Shown here one piece after another: positions 1 to 12,249 of a stretch of DNA of 64,000 nucleotides. Under the pieces are notes generated by a model. The model did no database searches. It was not told the origin of the DNA and worked only from the letters and a program-made list of their open reading frames with translations. This stretch comes from Onchocerca volvulus (Eukaryota > Nematoda > Chromadorea > Rhabditida > Onchocercidae). Each line of letters begins with the position of its first letter. Position 1 is the stretch's first letter. The stretch lies in assembly GCA_000499405.2 (NCBI GenBank), contig HG738138.1, positions 2,716,368 through 2,780,367 of the forward strand. The letters are read 5' to 3'. The position numbers and the translations under genes are program-made.

Positions 1-1783
1 CTAATTATTGATCATAATCAGGAATATAATTTCCAAATTAAGTGCATAGAAAGAAGAAGTGACAGATTAGGAACAGAAGTACCATTATGCTATTAAAAAT
101 ATTTGTTCTTATGCGATATTTCAAATTCAGGATTTCTGGATCAGATAAATTAGCATAATCATTTTAGATTTAAGCAAATAATAAATCTGAGCTTACTCGA
201 ATGTTAATGTCGAATAGTTATTTCCAAAATGAAATAGATACCTTCAGTTATTTTGCACAAATCATATTTAATTATATCATGTTGGACATATAATCAGCCT
301 GTGAACAGAAAAGAAATAGAAAATATTCTTAATTAATCTTAAAATTCCATTAATAATCGAAGTTTTCTAAAAGATTAAACAAAAATTATATCCAACATTT
401 CTAAATTATTCTTTCAGTATTAACAATATTAATGAAAAAGAATTTCAGTGTTACTTATGGATATAATTAGGTAATCAATCGTGTGACTAATTATTCATTC
501 ATCAACAAAAAAAAGTAATAGTACTTAACATAAAAAGACTAAAACTCACAAAATGCGAAAATAAATTAATAAACAAATGATGAAAGTGATTGGTGAAAGT
601 AACGCCCTAAAATCACATGTTTTCTTCAAAATTATTCCCCTAAATAATATATTCACGCTTTCATATTTATTGGAACTTTCCCGCATTGAATTACTAATTT
701 CGTCATATTTTCTCGAAACGCATCTGTAAAATATCAATTCTGCTAACAAAAAGTTTTGCTTGCAATATATTTGTACGCATATAGTAGTTTAAATAATAAA
801 ACTCAATACATAAATAGAAATTATAGAAAAATTAAAAAATTAAATTCTAATTTCTAATTTCGCAAAAATATATCCATATAGCTATTGAAGTGATCTGAAT
901 TTTGATTGTATTTTTTGGCAATTTTTTGATTGCACAAACATTGTGATAGTAAAAAAATGAAATATGCAAGAAAAATTTTCTCCACAATATATGAAAGGTT
1001 TGAATTGCTTTCCTAAATTGTTTTTTCGTAATTCAGCAAGAAAATTTTAATGATTATCATTATCAGTGTTGTTTATTCTTGGGACTGTACAGTTCGTCTT
1101 ATCAACATCACATCCCACCATATTGTTATGTGTAAACAATTCAGGAAATTGAATAAACAAAAGAAGTGACAGCTCCATAGCAGCTTTAATTGATTGATAC
1201 TTTTAAGCAATTTGTCATCAAATTATGATCGAAGAAATTGAAATCCAATAGTTGCACAAAATGATAATTCTGTATAACCAATGATTTATAACAGAATGAT
1301 AATTCTGTTCATGAAATTTTAATAATTGATACAATATGCTGTACGGAAACTTGAAAGAAAATCGAATATAATTTGAGTATTTTAATTTGTTCAGATATTA
1401 CCACAATTATTAATATTCTAATTTTAAGGAAATGATTGACATAGATCTTATAAGCATAAGTCAAATGAAATTTTTCAACTACTTATTTTACTCGATCACA
1501 AATTTGATTAGCCGATTTTTACTCGATCGTAAACCGATCAGTCCAATTTAATTCAAAATTCTAGAATTTAATGGATATGGATTTTGAAGAAGTAAACCAA
1601 ATCCTATGCAAATGGAATAATGCTGAATACATTTTATTCACCTGATGCTCCCTTTTCGTTCATTTTGTGTGTATTTGCCATAGATAGAAACTGGTTCAGA
1701 ACAACCACCGGCCAGTAAATTGGTCAATGGTCATTCGGTCAACAAATCGATGGTTCTCCTATTTCACAAATTCCCTTTACTCC
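1..1783. other. Left flank, no gene recognised
   Basis: AT-rich sequence with stops in every frame and no reading frame that looks protein-like. It contains short A/T runs but no clear tandem array. It lies beyond the 3' side of lin-1 and of the candidate small exons near 1.8-2.6 kb, so it is probably intergenic. Confidence 0.5.
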
Positions 1784-2575
1784 TTGGCCTTCTTTTCATC
1801 AAAATTCATATCCTACAAAGAGGAATGAATCATTTCGAATTACAATTCGGACAATCATATTCTGTCTGTATTAGCTTTATATGGAAATGAAATACTTTGA
1901 TGAAGTTTTACATACTTCCAAATATGCAAATTGAAAAGCTAAGAATTGATAGTATTAAATTTAAATTTGAATCAAGGAGCATGATTCTTGTTTGAAATTC
2001 TGCAAATTACCAACGCTATCAGAGAATTCTTCTGACATTTTGATGAGTTAGCATTTAAATGGATTGTTAAATTAGCCCTATCGTTCAAATTTTGAAACAT
2101 TTAAGTCTTGAATAATTTCATTCTTCTTTCTACTGCAAAAACTATTTGGAACATGAAGCAAAGCATTACTTTCACAAATAAATGCAACTTCTGATAACTA
2201 GAACACATCGTTCTGATACTATAAGTTCAGAAAATCATGAAGTTTAGTTTTCTCAAGCTTTATTTTCAGCAAACTTCATCAGTGTTCTGATACTATAAGT
2301 TCAGAAAATTATGAAGTATAATTTTCTCAAGTTTTATTTCCAGCAAACTTCAGTGCTAGTTTAATAAAAAGGAATAAAAAGCAGTCAAAACCTTATTTTT
2401 GAAAAACATTTCAACTTGGTAATGGAATATTAAAATCCGAGGCGACAATTCGAATTAGATTAACGGTTTTCATTCACTTCATTAAATCGAATTTACATAT
2501 ATTTCTGGCCAGAATAGAAGCAATTACTTTTTACCAAAATCGAACTGTCCTCGTAACATCAGTTCAATTCCGTTT
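1784..2575 (-). other. Candidate small exons of an unresolved minus-strand gene
   Basis: Three short minus-strand segments have splice-like borders. One, near 2531-2575, reads ...IELMLRGQFDF and ends in a GTAAAAAG donor. One, near 2005-2040, reads EEFSDS and ends before GTTGGTAA. One, near 1784-1812, lies after TTTGTAG and reads DMNFDEKKAKE then stop. In phase they would give a short acidic C-terminal tail. No family is recognised. Each exon is short enough to occur by chance, so this is a weak candidate. Confidence 0.2.
2210..2353. repeat. Two-copy tandem repeat, about 72 bp unit
   Basis: Copy 1 begins at 2210 and copy 2 at 2284. Both start GTTCTGATACTATAAGTTCA and end with CAGCAAACTTCA, with a handful of substitutions and a small length difference. 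The duplication looks recent and non-coding. Confidence 0.9.
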
Positions 2576-2972
2576 CCATTCGAATTATTTCCATATTATT
2601 TACAATTTCTATTAAAATAACTCTTTCAGTGTTTGTTGCTTTTTTTTCTTTTTGTGAAAAACAATTTTTAAAAAATTTATTCAAAAAGAAAAGAAAAAAA
2701 CACGAAATTAATCAACAATGACAACAAAAATATATGGCAACTTGGCAAGAAATATATTTCAATATTCGGAACATCACTTCAAAATATACCCTACAGGAAG
2801 AAAAAAAAAAGGATATTCCTTTTTCTCCTTTAATTTATCCGATTAGCCAGTTTATTATCTATACACTGGATAAAATACTACATCAGCTTTGTAGAAGAAG
2901 AAGCTTATACTGCTTATCTTCTAATTTAGCTACTATCAATTTCGTTTGTTGTTAAAATGTTTGATCAATTTC

Positions 2973-3006
<34 letters not shown>

Positions 3007-4027
3007 AAAAAAAAGATAGAAAGCATCAAAAAGTTCAAAATTCTTTTTCAATTCACAAATTAATCCATAGGAATGTAAGAAAAAGATTTCACATAATCTT
3101 GGAAAACAAACAATAGCAGCCCTTCTTAGTCTTATGATTATTTTACCGATAAGAAAGGAAAAAAAAAACGAAAAATATCTTGATATAAAGTTGACAAGAA
3201 AAGACATCGTAAACACAGGCCTCTAACAAATTTTTAGGCACTACGTCGTTTAAAGACATATATACCATTATGTACACATAAGAAGCCAAAAAAGATACAA
3301 AACATTAAAAAAAAAAAAAAAAAAGAAATAAGCACATTTAGAGCGCACCGTGTAAACTTTTTTGATCCCGCATTTGTGATCATTATCATTGATAGTGAAA
3401 ATTTTTTCATGATAAATAAATCTCTAATTCTTTTCAAATAAATCCTAATTGCTAGAATTAAAATTTGATTGAAAACTTGAAATCACAACACATCAATAAA
3501 ATGGGATTTAATCAAAAAAATTCTTTACCAGTGCGATAATTGGGAAATTAGCTCAGATATCTCTGGAAGGAGGAGTAAAATGAATCGTCCAAAATGACAT
3601 TTGAGCAAAAAATTATAATTACCAAAACTGTCAAATAAAACAGATGGCAAAAAGATGATACAATTACATTACATATATTAATTAATACATTCTTTTTTTT
3701 TTCTCTCTCAACAAAAATGACATTTTTTACGGAGAAAAACGTTTGAAAATGAAATGAAATTTTTAAAATTTAATTCTAAAATTAGAATTTAAATGACGAA
3801 AATTATTGATAATCGTTCTAATCCACAAAATTATTCGACACGATTTTTTGTGCATATAAAAAATTTTTGAAAATTTTTTTGTGCATGTTAAAATTGATGA
3901 CAGTATGATAAACAGCTAGTAGCAATTAGTGCGCACCTGAGCAAAAAAAAGAAAAAAAAAACAAGTAAACAAACAAACAAATCAATGTAAATATTGCAAT
4001 TGAACTCAAATTTAAATCAATGAAAAA
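2576..4027. other. lin-1 3' flank, no gene seen
   Basis: AT-rich, with long A runs (for example 2976-3001 and 3308-3325). The only open frames are low-complexity translations of poly-T and poly-A. On the minus strand this is immediately downstream of the lin-1 stop, so the first few hundred bases are probably lin-1 3' UTR. Confidence 0.5.
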
Positions 4028-7000
4028 TTAAAAATCTTTCGGAAACGGTACCACCGGTGTTTTTAAACTTTCCGGACTACGGCTTACAAAATTGCTACGT
4101 CCATAAGTTGGACAACCGTTACCGTTCAGATTCATGGCAGCACCAAGAAAAGGCATCAATGGTGACATCATTGCTGCAGTAGCCATTGCTGCCATATGTG
4201 ATGGATTTGGTGGAAACTGGAAAATAGGTTGCTGAAGGCTAGCAGTAGTTGGGGTCAACTTGGAAGCAGCCATCGGTGACCCTAAAGCTCCAAGCATTGG
4301 ACTTACGGCTGCCGTTGTAAGTAATGACGTGAACGGACTTGTTGGACATAAACCAGCAGAAAGTGAAGCAGCGGCATAAAGTTGACTGAATTGAGTTACC
4401 AAAGGTGATGTATTCGTGTATGCGTTACCTGTATTATTGTGGAGGAAAAAAGGTGAAGGTACCAGTAGATTGTTTGATGATAGTTCGGATCCGTTTGAGA
4501 ATGCTGCCGTAGCAGAAAGATTAAGCGGACGTGGTTTAACCCGTTTTAATGAAGGTATTTGGGTACCATGTGTTCCACTTCGACTATCTGTAATTGTCGC
4601 TGAGGGATTTGACGGATATGAGAGTGACTTCGAAAGTGGCATATTAGAAGATGAAATTGTCGATGACGATGGCGATGATGCCATTGTTGTAGTGGTTGTT
4701 TCCGAAGTGCTACAACTGAACATCGGAGTTTTTCGCTTTCTGCATATCACTCCAACATCAGTGCTTGAATTGATCGGATTCTGGAAGCCACTCGGTGTAG
4801 AACAACTTACCGCGATACCATTGTAGGAACATTGTCCGCTTGTCGAAGGTATTGCCGAAAAATCTGATACTGCTACTGCTCCTGTTGTTGCTGTTGTTGT
4901 GGTATTCATTGTTGTTCGCACCACTACGGTATCACTACCTATTGAAGTAAGCCCAGTATCGGTAGTTGTTGTTGCTTCTAATCCACCATTATTTTCTGTG
5001 TTTTTTGTGCTAAAATAAAAATGTAATCTTTAAAATAATGACCCAAAAAAATTTGCATATTTTAATTGCCTATATTCAATAAATACTTTTACTTTTTTTT
5101 TTTTTTTTTATATTGAACTATAACCTTGAAATAGTTAATATTTATCCAAAATTTTTCGCATTCTGGGATATTAAACTTCTACTTTCATATCAGAAAGATA
5201 GCAAAATAAAATACCTTGCGGAAGGTGATGTATTCATATTGGAAATGCAAACAGTTTGCATGGTTTGCGCATCAATAACACCCGAATTAGGAATCACTGA
5301 AGATGAAACAACCGGTGAACTACTACTTCGCATTAAGCCATGACAATCTGCTAAAATTTGACGCAAAATTTTATCATTTCAAAAAAATCATGACAAAAAA
5401 GAACAAAAAAAAAAGAAAAAAAAAAAGAAAAAAAAAAGGAAAATCAAATGATTCATCAATTTCACCGATATCATTTATAGAATATCATCAAATAAGATCA
5501 AAAGAAAAAATCAAACCAGTAGCAGCAGTGCAATCAGTTGGCATACAATCAATATCTCGTGCAATAGTACATTGCAATGCATCAGGTGTACATCCTTCCG
5601 GAAAAGTCACAAATCGATAAACAAATTTTTGTCCAATTACCTAAAACATCATTTTTTCATGGATAAACTGATTTTGGAAAGATTCAAAAAATTCTATCAT
5701 CAATAAAAATATATATATTCGCAAGAAATAGTTATTTACCAATGAATACTTCTCATTTCTTACATTTTTATTTCATATCTTTTCCTTCTATAAAAAAAAA
5801 AAAAAAAAATATGATGATAATAAAAAAAGTATTGCAAAAATTTCATTAATTATTCCAAATCTTTACCGGAATAATCAAATTATTTATAACAAATATTTAA
5901 CTAAATAATCGTATAACTTATAATCTATTCTTTATTCTTTACTACAATTTAATTATCGTTTAGATTTAACAATTGAAGATAATATATTGTAGAGGAATGA
6001 TGATACTGATTGATCATAAATTTGAAAATAGGATCAGACATAGATTAAATAAATCGAAGATTTCTTTTTTTTACCTTTTTGATAATATTCTTATCATAAT
6101 AATATCGTAATGCACGCGATAATTTATCATAATTCATATGTGGTTTACTTTTACGTTGTCCCCATAATCGTGCAACCGCTTCTGCATCCAATAACTGCAA
6201 AATTAGGATTTATTTAAAAAAAAGTAGCAACATCTGTCTTTAAATGAGCTTCTTCTTCATCTTCTTCTTCTTCAATATGCATATCAATCAATCATATCTG
6301 TATCTTCCTCAATCTTCCTTCTTCCTTCTTCCTTCTGAAGTATTCCGAAAACCAAAAGGAAATATTTACTATTTATATAGCTTGAATCAAATGACCTTGT
6401 ATTGCTTAGATTTATATTACACTAGTCTCGTGTGCCACAACAAATATCTATTTCAATGCTACCGTAAGGATATAACTGTATTCATTAATCTACTTAAATA
6501 TGCATGCTATTTATTCCTCCTAACTTCTTTCAATCTAAAAATTTCATATAATTTTATGTAAATTATTTCATTTCTACAAAATTTAGCCATTTTAATCAAA
6601 AATTTTATGATTTAAATTTGATTCTTTACAAATAATCAAGTCATACGATAAGCAACTTTTTCAATAATTTTCTGAATGCTTCATTATTTAGTTTTATTTT
6701 TCGAAAAAAAAAAAAAAAAAAAGAAATTGAAATGTTCTGTAATCAAAGTTAGCACATTAATTCGAATAAAACTAGCATAATAGCTACTTCCTGTATGTTA
6801 TGAATTTAAGTTAGAAAAATCTGATCTTTTGTGATAATAATACATACATATATCATCCATTACAAGGCTTATCAGATTCCATTTAGCTCAGAATTTAAAT
6901 TTGACTTCTATCAGAAATACGAATCTTTTTACTGACATGCATTACTCAATAAGTTTGATTTATACAGACTTCACTTCTTAAACGATGGTTCTTTTGTTTC

Positions 7001-7588
7001 AGATGTTTAACTCATTATTTTCGCTGTAAAAAAAAAAAAAAAAAAAAATTGATTTTGAGCTATCTTTTATTAATGAACACTTATCAGTAATCAATAATTT
7101 GGATTAAATTTAAGCCTTAGAAATAAAAATATTTGAAAAAAAAACAAAGTCACCTTAAATTCGCCTTGTTGATTTGTCCATTGGATCAGATCATTATGTT
7201 CACCTTTAAGTAACAATTCCAAAAGGAATTGCCATAAGGTAATATTTGAATCAGTTGTAGAAAGTATAGGTTGTTGATTACTGGATGGTTGCAATAGATT
7301 AATATTGCTTTTGATATCTTTTGGGGTTGATCTTTCGCTATCACAGCTTTCATGAGCATGATTAGTTGCAATTGTAACTGATTGATCAGCAACCGGAAAT
7401 GTTATCACTGGTGGTTTTTGATCGATCAATATAGCTTGATCCAAATTTACTGTTTGTGATGGACTTCGAATTGAGCTATTGCTACTGTTACAACTATTGG
7501 TGACCCCACTGGAAAATGTGAGGTTACCAGGCCCAGCTTGGCTATAAGACGGTAAGGTAGTTGAATGAAGCAGGATTGGTTGCTTGCA
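4028..7588 (-). CDS. LIN-1 / Elk-type ETS-domain transcription factor (5' end unresolved)
   Basis: This is a MAPK-regulated nuclear transcription factor. The exons, 5' to 3', are 7588-7154, 6194-6075, 5640-5517, 5350-5215 and 5009-4028, and phase is kept throughout (599 codons to the stop). The ETS domain spans exons 1-3: [11 protein letters not shown] and [12 protein letters not shown], then [20 protein letters not shown] and [11 protein letters not shown], then [11 protein letters not shown]. The long Ser/Thr/Pro-rich C-terminus holds a D-type MAPK docking site ([10 protein letters not shown], 4519-4551) and an FxFP site (FQFP, 4211-4222). Both are known ERK docking motifs of C. elegans LIN-1 and Elk proteins. 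The first listed exon has no ATG. Its 5' border (CTCAG at 7589-7593) is my choice, and a start exon must lie upstream; the ORF starting at 8046 on the same strand is one weak possibility. Family assignment is firm; the N-terminus is not. Confidence 0.93.
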
Positions 7589-8600
7589 CTGAGCGATTTA
7601 TCACCGCTCTTCGTTCCTTTTATACATTCAATTTTATTGCAAAAAAAAAAAAAAAAAAGCACACGACAACCGTTCTCGACTTTCTCGATACACCAAATTT
7701 GCCAGAAAAATTGAACCTTTTAACTGAAATTTGGAAACATTTTTATTAACCGAAACATTACTGCTTTCTCATTAATTAATACAAGCGACAACTTTAAAGG
7801 ACGCGGACAATTTAATTTCATGAGAATTTTTGTAAAGTTGGCCAGAAAAAAAAAAATCAATTAACTACAAAAAAAATTCTGATAAATTTGTAGTGATAAA
7901 ATTACATTTATATACTGGAAAGCATTGATATGATATTGCAATGATCGAAAGTAATCAGAAATTGATAAATTAGAAACAATGTTTCTATTGTTTGGAACAA
8001 AATTGCAGTTGCTTTCATCTCTATTTGAACAAGAAATCGGGCTCATTGATACAATTTACAAACGTTAATTATATTTTGAAATATAAAGTGCCTCAAATTA
8101 ACAAATCAAATCTCAAACTTATCGTCAATTTGCGCAAAAAAAAAATTCCCACAATACTAATGTCATTTCGAAATATTTGCTTTTCACTGTGGTCTAGCTA
8201 AAAATGTCATTTTTCAACAACAATAAAACAGTTGTAAATCTCCGAAAAAGATTTATCACATTTGAAGATTTACCCTATCAGTGAGCACTTTTTCTTTTTT
8301 TTTTTTTTCACATTAATGAATTCTGTTTAAATGTCATCGTGAGATACAGATAATTTCAAAAATTTGAATTCCAACATTTAACATAACATTCGAACTTAAC
8401 AAAATTCAATTCATATTTATATTCATTCGAAATCTAAAATGATGGCAAACATAAATAATAGTAAAATATTAAATATCTAATGATCAACTTCGAAAATTTG
8501 AATCAACTATTAACTATTTAAAATGGCACTGGCGCGTAGTTTGAATTAATCAACTAATTAACGATATTAGCCTCTACGAGATGAAATATCAAAACTTATC
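7589..8600 (-). other. lin-1 upstream region with a possible first exon
   Basis: On the minus strand an ORF from ATG 8044-8046 begins MSPISCSNRDESN and reaches a GT (GTTTCT) after 23 codons in phase 0, which would join in frame to the lin-1 exon at 7588. The donor is weak and no acceptor lies close upstream of the ATG. The poly-T tract at 7641-7658 could instead serve a different acceptor. The rest of the stretch is non-coding AT-rich sequence. Confidence 0.25.
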
Positions 8601-11127
8601 TTAACGAAAATTAAATTTTTGATGAGAGAAAAAAAAAAGAAGAAGGAGAGAATTTGATGTAAACAAATGAAGTCAAAAATGATGAGAAATGGAATGATGA
8701 GGTGGGAAAAAAAAATGGAAAAAAAGAAAAGGACGAGAAATGGAAGAATGAAAGGTTATATGGTAAAAATGCTTCTCTTTTTATATTCCATTACAAAATG
8801 AAGAAGTTACAATTATTATCATCATATATGAGTGTTCGTTAACATTTGATTGAATGAATGAAAAAGGAAGAAAATAATGGAAAATTTCCATTTGTACTGA
8901 AAATATCTCGAATAATTGCTTTGAAAAAGCACTTGTCTTGTTTTAAAGACTAAATATTAATTAAATTAAATTGAAGGAATACATAGTAATGTTCAATACT
9001 TTCTCAAAATAAAAATTAAAAATAATCAAAAACCAACTCCAAAAATTGAATAATTCAAATTCTGCTCTTAATGTCTTCTAATGACAGTCGTTTAAAAGAT
9101 GTTGCAGTATGATATCTATGAAACAAGATATCACCGTTATCAGAATTATCATGCATACATTCACATATATATTAAAATTAAATGGAATGATTCATATAAA
9201 TAAAAATTTGTTTTATTTACAAAAGGTATTGATGGAAATATTTAATAAGAATATAGCTTCAGTCTATAAAGATAATTCGGTCAAGAATTATTTTCTATTT
9301 TATTTAAAAAAAAAAAAGAAAAAAGGAAAAATGAAATTCTGAAAATTCCTAAAATATCGAAGGATTATTGATAGCATTCGTCTACAAAATTACGGAACTA
9401 AATATATTGATGAGTTGCTATGACAGGTTGCCTATCCTTTTTTTTTTTTTTTAAATGTCATAAAATATTGTCTAAAAGATATTCAATAAAGATAACATAA
9501 GGCTATTTTTTATCCGTTTTCATCAACCTAAAATAATAAAGTAAAAGAATTGAAGAGGCTAGCTAGATTACAGTCATGGAAAAATTGAGAATTAATTCCA
9601 TTCAATTGGCCAAAATAAAATTAATTTATTAAATTTTCAGACAATATAATCACTAAAAAATAACATCGCTTGACTAGTCTAATTAATTTTAGCATTTTTA
9701 ATCATTACATTTCTTCTCTCTTCTGTTGTTTTATTCTTTGAATTCTTTTTTTTTTTCTGTATTTTTCCATCATCAAAGTTCATCATCATAATAACAAAAA
9801 GAAAAAAAAAGTGCTTCTCTTGATGAATTCTTTCATAATAATTGTAAAAATTGAAAAAATCGATAATTTAATTCCATCTTCAATGTTTACATTTATAACT
9901 TCTATAATGATTTAGTTCGTTGATCGAAATGTTTATTTTTGTCATGAAATATATAATTTATGTCCTCTTCCATTTTTTCCTCTTCTTAATAAAAAATAAT
10001 AAAACTATTTATGAATAGCTTCATGATTTTGGGTCAAATCTATGAAATTCTTAATTAGATCAAATTCTTAATTAATTCTACAACTATAACAGTTCTTCCG
10101 AAGGATAAAAGTGAATGGTTAGAGGAGTTTTCTCTTATATTCGATTTATTTATTCACTGTTATACGAAGCGAAATGCTCATTAACTTTATTTTACGAGAA
10201 ATATTGATATTTATTTCCACGAAAAAATAAAAATAAAATAAAAAAATGGCATTATTCGAATCATTTTTATGGGAAGCAACTTTTCCTGGGAAATGAATTT
10301 TTTCCCTCTTTTTTTTTTTTTTTTTTTTTCACGAAATTAATTTCAAAAGTAATTAATAAATAATTTTATTGAGAAGAATGTATTTATCTCAATTAAAAAG
10401 GACAGAATTTCGATGGAAATATATCTTTCTTACATGCCCTACTACATGCATATGAAATTTATCATATTATCGATGATCGATTGCTTAATTAAAAGAATTG
10501 AAATTGAAGACGAATGTAAACGGAAATGAAGAACAAAAGATGAAAATGAGATATGAAAAGAATGAATACGGTTTCTGGAAGAATTATTTCATCTACCGTA
10601 TAAGCTAATTTTCAAAAATTTATCGAGCAAATATTTCACAATATCAGCTTTGTAACATTTTTTGATCGTTGATATCGAAAGTAAGTCGTAGCATTTTGGT
10701 GCAACACACCATTAAAGTGATGAGAAAGTTGTCGACACACCAGGAATTGCTTACCGTAATGACGACAACAACAACACGAAGTTTAGTTTAGTGAGAGAGT
10801 GGAAGAGGAGGAGAAGAAATGTTTTGATGAAAATTTGATTTACCATCCCGAACTTCAATACAAATCAGCTCGGATGGGAAGGAGGAATTTCGTTTCTTGC
10901 GCAGAATGGAAGAAAGTAGTAGCAATCGTTGAAACAAAAGCTGGTTTCAACCATTCCCTTTTTACCGTTTCTTCAATTCAATTCAATTCAATTCAATTCA
11001 ATTCAATTCACTTCACTTCACTTCTCATCGTCCATCCATGAATGGTGATGGTGGTAGAAGAGAGGAAACGAGCAATCATTGTAGTGCAACTTCTCCTCCC
11101 TATTTTTAAGCAAAATTGGCAGTGACA

Positions 11128-11144
11128 TGACGGAACTTACGTCA
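11128..11144. promoter_or_regulatory. CRE/ATF-like site pair
   Basis: A half-site TGACG (11128-11132) is followed by TTACGTCA (11137-11144), one mismatch from the CREB/ATF palindrome TGACGTCA. It sits in a relatively GC-rich patch upstream of lin-1 on the minus strand. One such site is expected by chance in many kilobases, so function is only suggested by its setting. Confidence 0.25.
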
Positions 11145-12166
11145 CATACACTGATTGATTTATTCATTTCAAACAATCATCGTTTTGACTATAAAACAAA
11201 ATGTCCGAGAAATGGTGAAGAAAATTTCGAGGGCAATACAGTGAAAAAAGGTGTTCTTTTCATGTTTTATCATATTGATTTATTTGCTCGGATTAATTAG
11301 TGTTTTTTTTTTTTTCTTGGATTTTTCAGGATAATTATTTGATCATTTCATTCGTTTGCCTTTAAGAAAATGAGAGAAACGGAGAAGCTTTGCATAATAT
11401 CATCAAGATAAACCATGATAATATTTGATCAATTATTTCAAAAAAAAAAAAAAAAAATGGAAAAAGAACAAAGTTATAGAGGCAAATGAGGATAAGATAA
11501 AAATGGTATGATATCAAATGGAGTGAAAACATAAGATTGTGATATGATATGATATGATATATTTAGAATATGAATTTCTCCCATGACTGTAGAAAATTAA
11601 TTGTCAAATCGGAAATGAACATCGTTTCACAAGAAAATATACTATTTTTAACTGATAACTGAATGATAAAAGATATTATATTTTAGTCATAGATCTAACT
11701 AAATTTATTTCAAATATTATCAATTACAGAAGTTTTTTCTAAGCTTTGCAAGTTTGCCCCATCAAAATAATGCCAATCTCACAGTTTGATCGCATTCATA
11801 TTATTTCGGAATTTGGATAAATCGTTATGACGGATAAAAGGCATTAAAACTTACATAAAATTAATAAAATTTATTAAAGGAGGAAAAAAAAAACAAACTT
11901 TATCCTCTAAATGCCTACTAAATTGAATGAAGAAAAAAAAAATGAAAAAGATTGAGGAAATTTCAAACATCTGAACGTCGACAAAGTCGTTTGTTTGTGG
12001 CGGTGAAACGACGACAATTCCGGTGTAAATGGTGACACTCATATCATGTGCAGCTGTTACCGCCATCTCTCTGTCACACGTCCTCGTCGTTGTCATCAAA
12101 AAATATCTGAACAAAAAACTTACTACTTTTATTGTCGCATTCTCATATGTACTAAATTGTAAAGAT

Positions 12167-12249
12167 CATCATCCACTTCCGTATCCGGCAAAATTTCGCG
12201 GTATCATCCACATCAATCATTTCCGTATCCGCCAAAATTCAGCGGTTAT
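12167..12249. promoter_or_regulatory. Tandem 38-bp duplication carrying ETS-type cores
   Basis: Copy 1 (12167-12204) and copy 2 (12212-12249) share TTCCGTATCCG(G/C)CAAAATT. On the other strand each copy carries a GGAA core (ATACGGAAGT in copy 1, ATACGGAAAT in copy 2), close to the ETS consensus, followed by a GCGG element. The repeat lies in the gene-free stretch upstream of an ETS-factor gene. Confidence 0.35.

Noticed and set aside
2965..3437. Minus-strand open frames of 67-83 codons
   Set aside because: They are translations of long poly-A tracts (poly-Phe) with no protein-like core or splice support.
4416..4826. Plus-strand 136-codon frame inside lin-1
   Set aside because: It is the antisense shadow of the lin-1 C-terminal exon; the minus strand carries the ETS gene in phase with four other exons.
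10799..11041. Plus-strand 80-codon frame
   Set aside because: Its second half is the (ATTCA)n repeat, there is no clear ATG context, and no splice partners were found.
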